Assembly: GCA_903878475.1 (NCBI GenBank)
Contig: CAIRHQ010000213.1
Coordinates: 1-34,113 of the forward strand
Length of the DNA: 34,113 nt
Reading direction: 5' to 3'
Source of the DNA: an uncultured Bacteroidota bacterium
Lineage (GTDB): Bacteria > Bacteroidota > Bacteroidia > Chitinophagales > Chitinophagaceae
Shown: one piece after another, positions 1 through 6,489 of the stretch
Layout of the letters: every line of letters starts with the position of its first letter
Numbering within the stretch: position 1 is the stretch's first letter
Notes under the pieces: generated by a model
Seen by the model: only the letters and a program-made list of their open reading frames with translations
Database searches by the model: none
What the model was told of the DNA's origin: nothing
Translations under genes and position numbers: made by a program

Positions 1-731
1 CAGGCAATTATTTAGACAGACGCGAAGCCATTGAATATGCTAGTAAAAAAATGTCTGATACTGCTGCGTTTCATTTAATTGTAAAAGCACTAAAAGATCC
101 TTTCGATAGAATTCGCGCAAAAGCATTGGCTAGTTTTGCTAGTAGTAAATTAGATGCTTCAGTATTAGCTAGCATTGAAAACATTGCTACAAATGATGCA
201 AAACGTACTGTTCGTGCAGATGCGATTGACATTTTGGCTAAACAAAAAAATGCCAAATACGCTAGTTTATTTGTTGCTGCTTGCAAAGACTCTTCTTATA
301 CAGTAGCTGGTGCTGGATTAGAAGCACTGGCTCTAATTGACAGTGTACAAGCTTTTAAAATAGCCAATAATTTATCTAAAGAAGAAGCAAAAGGAAGACT
401 AAGTGGCGCTATATCGAATGTGATTATTGAATTTGGAGATGAATCTTCTTTTGATTTTGTGGTGAGTAGTTTCACAAAAATGCCATTGTCGCAAGAAAAA
501 TTTACCGCAATTGCATCGTTAGTGAATTTATTAGAGAAAGTAAAAACCAAAGCGAATTTTGAAAAAGGAGTTGATGAAATTGTAAAATTCAGAGACCTAA
601 TGCCAGAGCAGATTCGTGTGCAAACAACACCATATATTAATAACATGATTTTAAAAGGACTGGCCGATAAAAAAGATGCCGCTGGAGATAAAGTATTTGC
701 AGATTATGTAAGAGGAAAAATCAGTAAATAA
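1..731 (+). CDS. C-terminal part of a HEAT-repeat protein, probably M1-family aminopeptidase (5' end outside window)
   Basis: The reading frame is open from base 3 to the TAA at 729-731, so this is the tail of a longer gene; the ATG at 51 is internal. The visible 240 or so residues form alpha-helical repeats of HEAT type: short amphipathic helix pairs such as KALKDPFDRIRAKALASF and RADAIDILAKQ, with alternating Leu/Ala positions. Chitinophagaceae-type M1 zinc aminopeptidases end in this kind of helical domain, with very similar phrases (NYLDRREAIE, VRADAIDILAK). That resemblance is from memory, and no zinc-binding HExxH motif lies inside the window, so the peptidase assignment is inference. 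The gene converges on the next one with no intervening base. Its likely terminator lies inside that neighbour at 819-852. Confidence 0.6.
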   Translation, partial: GNYLDRREAIEYASKKMSDTAAFHLIVKALKDPFDRIRAKALASFASSKLDASVLASIENIATNDAKRTVRADAIDILAKQKNAKYASLFVAACKDSSYTVAGAGLEALALIDSVQAFKIANNLSKEEAKGRLSGAISNVIIEFGDESSFDFVVSSFTKMPLSQEKFTAIASLVNLLEKVKTKANFEKGVDEIVKFRDLMPEQIRVQTTPYINNMILKGLADKKDAAGDKVFADYVRGKISK

Positions 732-1526
732 TTATTTGACCAATATTTGACTGGTAGACTTAATAGTAAAGGGCGAATTAAAACTAGCCGTTTCAATATT
801 TCCAGCAATATTTATATCAAGAAGCTCACTAACTAATAGTGAGCTTCTTTTATTATAAGAACGTTTGCCGGAACTAAATCCCTTCATTGTTTGTGTAATA
901 TTATTGCCAGTTACTGAAGAACTTAATTTCATATTTATATTAGTACTAACCAAAACTTCAATAGTTGTTGGTGTTTGCGAATTGATGGTATACTGATTGG
1001 TAATAATTGAGCTGTCTACTTTTATAGTATCTGCCCATTGGTAACCTTCTTTAAAATTGATGGGATTGATGGCAAGAAAAAATTTGTCGACATCATTCAC
1101 ATTGGTATTCACTGGCGTAACTATTCCGTCTATTTTAGTATTGGAAATTAGTTGGTGATTTTCTACTACTAAGTTTTGTGGCTTATTTAATATGGCTAGA
1201 AGGTTAGCAATTTCAGGCATTTTGTTGTCTATAGCACTATCTGTATCTAATAGATGTTCGTTGCCAAAATCTTTTGTTGAAAGCTTTATATGACGTGGTA
1301 TTAATTCTAATGAATAGCCTGTATTAGTAACTGATTTCACTTGATAGTCGACAGTTGTTTCATTAACCACCTGCATTTCAGTATGCTGGTCTAAGGTGGT
1401 CATGTCTGTAGCATTTTTTACAGTAGAAATAGCCGTAAATTTTGTGCCTGCAAGTACTGGAATGCATTGTGCTGATAGCATTTTTGTACTGAAAAATATC
1501 AGACAAAAAATCATTAGAATTTTCAT
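732..1526 (-). CDS. Exported protein of unknown function, DUF6263-like
   Basis: 264 residues from the ATG at 1526. A longer reading from a TTG at 1541 is possible, but the ATG gives a clean signal peptide (MKILMIFCLIFFSTKMLSAQ), so I chose it. The mature part lacks membrane segments and is rich in beta-prone, Thr/Ser/Asn-rich stretches. One Cys follows the signal cleavage site by one residue, but no lipobox is present. The layout (KFTAISTVKNATDMTT early, then TVDYQVKSVTNTGYSLEL) resembles the DUF6263 family of Bacteroidota secreted proteins, which has no known function. That match is from memory and tentative. The stop codon directly abuts the stop of the convergent gene, and a palindrome at 819-849 within this gene doubles as that gene's terminator. 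Confidence 0.7.
   Translation of the reverse strand: MKILMIFCLIFFSTKMLSAQCIPVLAGTKFTAISTVKNATDMTTLDQHTEMQVVNETTVDYQVKSVTNTGYSLELIPRHIKLSTKDFGNEHLLDTDSAIDNKMPEIANLLAILNKPQNLVVENHQLISNTKIDGIVTPVNTNVNDVDKFFLAINPINFKEGYQWADTIKVDSSIITNQYTINSQTPTTIEVLVSTNINMKLSSSVTGNNITQTMKGFSSGKRSYNKRSSLLVSELLDINIAGNIETASFNSPFTIKSTSQILVK
819..852 (+). terminator. Rho-independent terminator for the plus-strand gene, embedded in the opposing CDS
   Basis: A perfect 13-bp inverted repeat (AAGAAGCTCACTA at 819-831 with TAGTGAGCTTCTT at 837-849) surrounds a 5-nt loop and runs into a T-rich stretch on the plus strand. It lies 88 bases past the stop of the plus-strand gene, but inside the 3' part of the minus-strand CDS, where it encodes residues SSLLVSELL. 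The U-tract side fits termination of plus-strand transcripts. Confidence 0.65.
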
Positions 1527-1581
1527 TGGGATATTATTCAATTTGAAGGGATTGAATTGGTTGCTGATTTTTGGTAGCCTT

Positions 1582-1697
1582 TGTGTGTATGTGAATTAAA
1601 AAAAATGAATTGTTGTTGACTGCATATAACCTGTGTGTGTGTGTGTATATGTGAGTTAAAAAAAATTAATTCTTTATTGATTGTATATAAACTGTGT
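1582..1697. repeat. Imperfect tandem duplication of about 60 bp with GT runs and A8 tracts
   Basis: Two copies, starting near 1582 and 1642, share the order GT-run, GTGArTTAAAAAAAA, wTGAAT/TTAAT-like stretch, then ATATAA and CTGTG. The second copy carries one extra base after about 35 positions. It lies in the 275-bp gap between two minus-strand genes. It may hold the promoter of the 732-1526 gene or simply be slippage-prone DNA. I see no gene in it. Confidence 0.6.
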
Positions 1698-1700
1698 CTT

Positions 1701-1740
1701 TATTAAAAAAACCTTGATTTGTTTGCTGATTATAGGTTTT
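1701..1740 (-). terminator. Possible weak terminator of the lemA/TPM cluster
   Basis: On the minus strand, AAAACCT (1740-1734) pairs with AGGTTTT (1714-1708) around a 19-nt loop and is followed by TTTAATA. It lies about 60 bases past the stop of the last TPM gene. The stem is short and AT-rich, so this is a weak call. Confidence 0.35.
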
Positions 1741-1801
1741 CTATTGTGTGTAGTAAAGCAAATTAAATTAGTTGATAAATGAACAACAGCGTATTTAGGT
1801 T

Positions 1802-2578
1802 TTACCAACTTCCGCTAGCGCCACCACCGCCGCTACTTCCTCCACCGAAGCCACCAAAACCACCGCCGCTATCGCCTCCACCGAAACCGCCACCGCCCCT
1901 GCTTCCGCCACCGCCAGATAACAATGAGGCCCAAAATAATGTTTCAGCAATATTTCCTGCACCAGATCGGCTCAAAGTGCCACCGCCACCACCGCCGCGA
2001 CTAGATCCTAAAATTAGAAATACCACAATTAAAATACCAATAAACAACAAGACGCTTCCACCATCGTCTTTACCCTTTTTTGCTTTTTTAATTTTATACT
2101 CTCCTATTGCTGCTTGTGCAATGGAATTAGTTGCTAAATCTAAGCCGTGATAATAATCTCTTACTTTAAAGTATGGAGCAATATCGTTTCTAATAATACT
2201 GGCCGTTGTAATATCGGGGATTGCACCTTCTAAACCATATCCTACTTCAATTCTAATTTTATGATCGTCAATCGCAGCAATAATTAATACGCCGTTATTT
2301 GTTTTTTTATTTCCTATTCCCCAAGACCTAAATAATTTATTTGCGTATTCTTCAATTGGATAATCATTGAGCGTTTTAATAAGTACAATAGCTATTTGAT
2401 TAGAACTACTGTCGTCAATGGCTACTAATTTTTGTTCGAGAATTTGCTTTTGCTCTGGCGACAATACATTGGCCATATCCGTTACCAATGTTGGCTGGCT
2501 TGGCTTTGGCAAAATATCTTGCGCATTAACTAGCGTAATGGATAAAATACTAAATAATATAATTAAGAATTGCTTCAT
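1802..2578 (-). CDS. TPM-domain membrane protein with glycine-rich tail (YgcG-like)
   Basis: 258 residues from the ATG at 2578. The frame is open further upstream to 2617, but that would overlap the preceding gene and spoil the signal peptide (MKQFLIILFSILSITLVNAQ), so it is not used. After the signal come a TPM domain at about residues 32-155 (TDMANVLSPEQ start, WGIGNKKTNNGVLI and GYGLEGAIPD motifs typical of the family), a Lys-rich linker, one membrane helix at about 175-191, and a tail from 195 to the end made almost wholly of Gly with Ser and Phe. TPM proteins are membrane-anchored, of poorly known role, and linked to photosystem repair or phosphatase activity in plants. The Gly-rich tail and the LemA neighbour are usual for the bacterial type. 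Last gene of a lemA-TPM-TPM cluster, 4 bases after its neighbour. Confidence 0.85.
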   Translation of the reverse strand: MKQFLIILFSILSITLVNAQDILPKPSQPTLVTDMANVLSPEQKQILEQKLVAIDDSSSNQIAIVLIKTLNDYPIEEYANKLFRSWGIGNKKTNNGVLIIAAIDDHKIRIEVGYGLEGAIPDITTASIIRNDIAPYFKVRDYYHGLDLATNSIAQAAIGEYKIKKAKKGKDDGGSVLLFIGILIVVFLILGSSRGGGGGGTLSRSGAGNIAETLFWASLLSGGGGSRGGGGFGGGDSGGGFGGFGGGSSGGGGASGSW

Positions 2579-2582
2579 GCTT

Positions 2583-3044
2583 TTATTTGCCAAAAACGAT
2601 TTCGTCGGGCAATTCATTTTTATCTGTTAGTGCGTTGTATGGAAAATGTGTTTGCAAGGCTATTCCAATTTCTTGAATAATGTTTGCAATTCCAGTAGCG
2701 TAATTCTGTTGGTTAAAATGAGAGAGCATTTTTTTAACTTCTGTATTCCAGAATGCATCTCCTACTTTTTGATGGATTCCTTCATCGCCAAAAACAGCCA
2801 ATTGTTTGTCTTTCATTGCAACATATACCAGCACTGCATTACGTGCTTCTGTTTGGTGCATATTTAATGATTCAAATAATTCTTTGGCGCGCCTTAATGG
2901 ATCGATATACGTGCAATGACTTTCTATATAAATACGCACCTCGCCGCTGGTTTTTAACTCAGCGGCGCGGATTGCTTCTACGATTTGTTCTTTTTGTTCA
3001 GCTGAAAAATAATCAACTGCTTTCTTTTTGAATAGTGAGAACAT
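2583..3044 (-). CDS. TPM-domain protein, soluble short form
   Basis: 153 residues from the ATG at 3044. There is no signal peptide or membrane helix: the N-terminus (MFSLFKKKAVDYFSAEQ) is basic and amphipathic, and the TPM fold follows directly (residues about 12-135). Recognisable features are SGEVRIYIE, a RNAVLVYVAMKDKQLAVFGDEGI stretch at about 68-90 (split here only by description), and a helix ending in IGIALQTHFPY. It appears to be a cytoplasmic partner of the glycine-rich TPM protein encoded next. The three genes lemA-TPM-TPM are a recurring cluster in Bacteroidota; their biochemical role is not established. It sits 9 bases after lemA and 4 bases before the next gene, so co-transcription is likely. 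Confidence 0.85.
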   Translation of the reverse strand: MFSLFKKKAVDYFSAEQKEQIVEAIRAAELKTSGEVRIYIESHCTYIDPLRRAKELFESLNMHQTEARNAVLVYVAMKDKQLAVFGDEGIHQKVGDAFWNTEVKKMLSHFNQQNYATGIANIIQEIGIALQTHFPYNALTDKNELPDEIVFGK

Positions 3045-3053
3045 GGATCGATT

Positions 3054-3644
3054 TTAGAATTTTACTTCAGGTGCTTTTTCTGATCCAGCTTCTGCTTTAA
3101 ATCCTTCTTTTACTTTAAAGCCAGTGATACTAGCTAAAAGATTGATAGGAAATGAACGTGCTTTAATATTATAAGCTGCAACAGCTGCGTTGAAGTCGTT
3201 ACGAGAAACTTTAATTCTGTTCTCGGTACCTTCAAGTTGCGCTTGCAATCCTCTGAAAGCTTCGTTCGCTTTTAGGTTTGGATAATTTTCAGTAACCACT
3301 AATAGTTTACCCAAAGCTTGAGACAATTGTCCTTGAGCAGCCTGAAATTGTTGAATTTTTTCTGGGCTAAGGTCTTTTGCTTCTAGTTTAATTTGAGTAG
3401 CACTTGCACGTGCTTGAATAACATTGGTTAAAGTTGTTTGCTCGAAGTTGGCTTCTCCTTTAACGGTGCTAACTAAGTTTGGTATTAGATCTGCTCTACG
3501 TTGGTAATCACTTTGTACATTGTTCCAAGCAAGACTAACTGTTTCATCTTGTTGTACTAAACCATTGTATCCACTCCAACCACAGCCAGCAAGTAATAAT
3601 ACTACTGCAGCAATTCCGATAAGGACTAAATTTTTTGTGCTCAT
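3054..3644 (-). CDS. lemA: LemA family lipoprotein
   Basis: 196 residues, the usual LemA length. The N-terminus has a lipoprotein signal with lipobox LAGC (Cys21), so the protein is predicted to be membrane-anchored on the periplasmic side. The LemA core follows: GYNGLVQQDETVSLAWNNV, then QRRADLIPNLVSTVKGEANF, then helical segments with ARASATQIK and FQAAQGQLSQALGKLLVV, and FNAAVAAYNIKARSFP near the end. All are hallmark phrases of the family. LemA forms a long helical bundle; its function is unclear. It is first in the minus-strand lemA-TPM-TPM cluster. The 98-bp gap upstream, to pgk, should carry the promoter, but I see no convincing box there. Confidence 0.95.
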   Translation of the reverse strand: MSTKNLVLIGIAAVVLLLAGCGWSGYNGLVQQDETVSLAWNNVQSDYQRRADLIPNLVSTVKGEANFEQTTLTNVIQARASATQIKLEAKDLSPEKIQQFQAAQGQLSQALGKLLVVTENYPNLKANEAFRGLQAQLEGTENRIKVSRNDFNAAVAAYNIKARSFPINLLASITGFKVKEGFKAEAGSEKAPEVKF

Positions 3645-3742
3645 TGTTGTAATTTATTTTTTCTTTAATGAATTTACGTGGTTTACTTAACAAAAACCTT
3701 GCTAAGATTACCCATTAACAGAGATTTAATGATTTACGAAAA

Positions 3743-4942
3743 TTATTTTTGTGTTATAGCGTCGATTCCTGGTAACGATTTGCCTTCGAAATATTCTAAC
3801 ATAGCACCACCACCAGTAGATACATAGCTTACTTGGTTGGCAAAACCAAATTGGTTTACAGCCGCAACACTATCGCCTCCGCCTACTAATGAGAAAGCCC
3901 CATTTTTAGTGGCTGCTGCTACTGCAACTGCTATTGCCTTTGTGCCGTGTTGAAATTTTTCCATTTCAAAAACACCCATTGGACCATTCCAAAGAATGGT
4001 TTTAGAACGTTTGATAACATTTGAAAACTGTTCAGCAGCGTTTTCGCCAATATCTAAACCCATCCATCCATCGGGGATACTATTGCTTGGTGCCGATGAA
4101 GTATTTGCAGTAGCAGAAAATGCATCTGCAATAATTGAATCACTTGGTAAGTGGATGTTTACGCCTTTTGATGCAGCTGTTTTTAACAATTCATTTGCCA
4201 TATCTAATCGGTCGTTTTCGCAGAGTGAATTGCCAATTTGTCCGCCTTGAGCTTTCATGAATGTATAAGCCATTCCACCTCCAATAATAATATCGGTAGC
4301 TCTTTGTAATAAGTTTTCGATAATTAAAATTTTATCAGAAACTTTTGCTCCGCCTATAATTGCTGTAAAAGGCGTTTCACTTTTGTGCATTACTTTTTCG
4401 GCACTAGCTACTTCTCCTTCCATCACTAATCCAAACATTTTTTTATCGGCAGCAAAAAACTGCGCAATAACAGCTGTGGATGCATGTGCGCGGTGTGCAG
4501 TACCAAATGCATCGTTAACATAAATATCGCCTAGCTTACTTAATTTTTGTGCAAAATCTGCATCGCCTTTTTCTTCTTCTTTATAAAAACGCAAATTTTC
4601 TAATAACAAAACTTCGCCAGCATTTAATGAAGCAGCAAGTTCTGTTGCTGAAGCTCCAATACAATCATCAGCAAATTTTACGGTAACACCTCCTAATAAT
4701 TCACTTAAATGAGCCACCACATGCTTTAATGAATATTTTTCGGTAGGTCCGTCTTTTGGACGACCCAAATGACTCATTAAAATAACACTGCCACCATCTG
4801 CCAATATTTTTTTAATAGTTGGAATGGTTGCACGCATACGATTGTCGTCGGTAATAATGTATTCGGCATTTAATGGAACATTAAAATCAACACGAATTAG
4901 CGCTTTTTGATTTTGAAAATTGTGGTCAGAAAATTGGCTCAT
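3743..4942 (-). CDS. pgk: Phosphoglycerate kinase
   Basis: About 399 residues, the normal size. It transfers phosphate from 1,3-bisphosphoglycerate to ADP in cytoplasmic glycolysis. Seen: [11 protein letters not shown] near the N-terminus (substrate-binding Asp/Asn), [21 protein letters not shown], the hinge and nucleotide-side stretches [20 protein letters not shown], and the C-terminal GGGDSVAAV loop that binds ATP. Two ATGs lie six bases apart (4948 and 4942); I take the inner one (MSQFSDHNF), but the sequence does not decide. It follows gapA on the same strand with a 98-bp gap containing a hairpin. The two enzymes catalyse consecutive steps. Confidence 0.97.
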   Translation of the reverse strand: MSQFSDHNFQNQKALIRVDFNVPLNAEYIITDDNRMRATIPTIKKILADGGSVILMSHLGRPKDGPTEKYSLKHVVAHLSELLGGVTVKFADDCIGASATELAASLNAGEVLLLENLRFYKEEEKGDADFAQKLSKLGDIYVNDAFGTAHRAHASTAVIAQFFAADKKMFGLVMEGEVASAEKVMHKSETPFTAIIGGAKVSDKILIIENLLQRATDIIIGGGMAYTFMKAQGGQIGNSLCENDRLDMANELLKTAASKGVNIHLPSDSIIADAFSATANTSSAPSNSIPDGWMGLDIGENAAEQFSNVIKRSKTILWNGPMGVFEMEKFQHGTKAIAVAVAAATKNGAFSLVGGGDSVAAVNQFGFANQVSYVSTGGGAMLEYFEGKSLPGIDAITQK

Positions 4943-4960
4943 GATCATTTGTTTTAAAAA

Positions 4961-5025
4961 TTAAAAAACCGCAGAGTCGAGATGGTGCAGAGAAAATCAA
5001 CTCGGCACCAACGTCTCTGCGGTTT
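4961..5025 (-). terminator. Hairpin between gapA and pgk, terminator or attenuator
   Basis: AAACCGCAGAG (4966-4976) pairs perfectly with CTCTGCGGTTT (5015-5025). An inner 6-bp stem TGGTGC/GCACCA (4983-4988 with 5005-5010) stacks above it. On the minus strand the stem ends in TTTTTTAATTTTT, the right shape for termination after gapA. Partial read-through would still allow expression of pgk. Confidence 0.6.
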
Positions 5026-5046
5026 ATAAATAGAATATATTAAGTA

Positions 5047-6057
5047 CTACTTGATTAATCCAGCAAAATATTTTACTGTGCGAACCAATTGAGACACATA
5101 ACTCATTTCATTATCGTACCAACTAACTGTTTTTACTAATTGGGTATCACCAACAGTAATTACTTTAGTTTGGGTTGCATCGAATAAAGAACCATAATGG
5201 ATACCGATAATATCGCTGCTTACAATTTCGTCTTCGGTATATCCAAAGCTTTCGTTGCTTGCTGCTTTCATTGCTGCATTAATTTCTTCGATGGTAACTT
5301 TTTTAGTTAAAATAGAAGTTAATTCAGTTAATGATCCGGTAATAGTTGGAACACGTTGTGCGCTTCCGTCTAATTTACCTTTTAATTCAGGTAATACTAA
5401 ACCAATTGCTTTTGCAGCACCGGTACTATTTGGTGTAATGTTTGCTGCTGCTGCTCTTGCTCTACGTAGATCTCCTTTTGGATGCGGTGCATCTAAAGTG
5501 TTTTGATCATTGGTATAAGCATGGATAGTTGTCATGAAACCTGTAACAATGCCGTAATGGTCATTTAATGTTTTAGCCATTGGAGCCAAACAGTTAGTAG
5601 TACATGATGCGCAAGAAATGATGGTTTCTGTTCCGTCTAATATTGCATGGTTTACATTAAATACTACTGTTTTTAAATCGCCAGTTGCTGGTGCAGAAAT
5701 TACTACACGCTTAGCGCCTGCTGTAATATGTGCTGCAGCTTTGTCTTTGTCTGTAAAGAATCCTGTAGATTCAATAACAACGTCTACACTGTGCGCTCCC
5801 CAAGGAATTTGAGCTGGATCTCTTTGTGCGTATATTTTAACTGTTTCGCCATTTACTATAATAGCATCTTCTGTAGCAGTTACTTGTGCATCAAAACGAC
5901 CTTGTGCACTATCGTATTTTAATAAGTGTGCCAAAACTGATGGGCTAGTTAGGTCATTGATTGCAACAACCTCAACACCTTCCATGTTGTATATCTGACG
6001 AAAAACTAGACGACCGATACGTCCAAAACCATTGATGGCTACTTTAACTGTACTCAT
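5047..6057 (-). CDS. gapA: Glyceraldehyde-3-phosphate dehydrogenase, type I
   Basis: 336 residues. It oxidises glyceraldehyde-3-phosphate to 1,3-bisphosphoglycerate with NAD in glycolysis. Seen: the Rossmann start [22 protein letters not shown], the catalytic SCTTNC with nucleophile Cys152, the phosphate-site phrase [14 protein letters not shown], and the C-terminal [14 protein letters not shown]. Asp35 after the second strand fits NAD rather than NADP preference. The start at 6057 gives the normal N-terminus. A -7 element of Bacteroidota type sits 40 bases upstream (6097-6104). Followed by a hairpin and pgk. Confidence 0.97.
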   Translation of the reverse strand: MSTVKVAINGFGRIGRLVFRQIYNMEGVEVVAINDLTSPSVLAHLLKYDSAQGRFDAQVTATEDAIIVNGETVKIYAQRDPAQIPWGAHSVDVVIESTGFFTDKDKAAAHITAGAKRVVISAPATGDLKTVVFNVNHAILDGTETIISCASCTTNCLAPMAKTLNDHYGIVTGFMTTIHAYTNDQNTLDAPHPKGDLRRARAAAANITPNSTGAAKAIGLVLPELKGKLDGSAQRVPTITGSLTELTSILTKKVTIEEINAAMKAASNESFGYTEDEIVSSDIIGIHYGSLFDATQTKVITVGDTQLVKTVSWYDNEMSYVSQLVRTVKYFAGLIK

Positions 6058-6096
6058 GAAGAAGCGATTTTTGTGATAAATTTTTTAAATAGGACG

Positions 6097-6104
6097 CAAA
6101 GTTA
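6097..6104 (-). promoter_or_regulatory. -7 element of the gapA promoter
   Basis: On the minus strand this reads TAACTTTG, an exact match to the Bacteroidota -7 consensus TAnnTTTG, and it lies 39 bases upstream of the gapA start. The matching -33 region, about 19 bases further up, is a T-run without the usual G, so the -33 box is degenerate. Confidence 0.5.
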
Positions 6105-6185
6105 ACGATTTACTAGAAAAAAAGCGGTATGAAATTCGTGTTAAATAAAATATGTGCGATAAATATGCAGAAATAACGAAAAAGT

Positions 6186-6217
6186 TTTGGCAGAAACAAG
6201 GCACACACCTATTTTTG
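6186..6217 (+). promoter_or_regulatory. Promoter of tRNA-Glu
   Basis: TTTG at 6186-6189 and TATTTTTG at 6210-6217 match the Bacteroidota -33 and -7 boxes, with a 20-base spacer inside the preferred 19-21 range. The tRNA begins 18 bases after the -7 box, which leaves a leader of about a dozen bases. Confidence 0.75.
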
Positions 6218-6235
6218 CAACCCGATAATAAAAAT

Positions 6236-6307
6236 GGCCGGTTCGTCTATCGGTTAGGACAGCCCCCTTTCACGGGGCAAAGACGGGTTCGATTCCCGTA
6301 CCGGCTA
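6236..6307 (+). tRNA. tRNA-Glu (anticodon TTC)
   Basis: 72 bases that fold as a standard cloverleaf. The acceptor stem pairs GGCCGGT with ACCGGCT (one G-T pair at the end), the D stem is GTC/GAC, the anticodon stem is GCCCC/GGGGC around loop CTTTCAC, and the T arm contains GGTTCGATTCC. The anticodon TTC reads Glu codons. CCA is not encoded; the discriminator base is A6307. Confidence 0.97.
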
Positions 6308-6308
6308 C

Positions 6309-6356
6309 AAAAAGGGACAAATTAAGATATTCTTGATTTGTCCCTTTTTCTTTTTC
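6309..6356 (+). terminator. Strong terminator after tRNA-Glu
   Basis: AAAAAGGGACAAAT (6309-6322) pairs with ATTTGTCCCTTTTT (6336-6349). A T-G pair and a further AAGA/TCTT stem extend it to about 19 bp closed by a 3-nt loop, and a T-rich tail follows (to 6355). It is a textbook intrinsic terminator and also marks the end of the core block. Confidence 0.9.
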
Positions 6357-6430
6357 AACACAACCCATTAATAATCTGTTAGACTTAACAACAAATGAAT
6401 TGATTTCAGAGGAGCCTACACAATTATTAT

Positions 6431-6459
6431 TAGGGGTCAAGCATGAATTATTTTAGGCA
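6431..6459 (+). repeat. Left boundary inverted repeat of the locus, IS21-end-like
   Basis: GGGGTCAAGCAT at 6433-6444 is the exact reverse complement of 33815-33826 at the far side of the locus. Similarity continues patchily on both sides (AATT-rich outside, AAT and TA matches inside). The gap from the tRNA terminator to the first locus gene (6357-6489) holds nothing else I can recognise. The link to IS21-type ends is inferred from the related 24-bp units at 33891-33973. Confidence 0.45.
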
Positions 6460-6489
6460 AAAAACTAGTGTATTTTCAATGTAAACTAT

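Noticed and set aside
1779-2150. Plus-strand proline-rich ORF of 123 residues
   Set aside because: It is the antisense of the glycine-rich tail of the TPM protein: GGN codons read as CCN on the other strand.
3645-3742. Promoter of lemA
   Set aside because: No TAnnTTTG box with a suitable upstream TTTG could be found, so none is annotated.
6236-6307. tRNA 3' end as integrase attachment site
   Set aside because: No second copy of the tRNA 3' end is found at the right side of the locus and no integrase gene is present.
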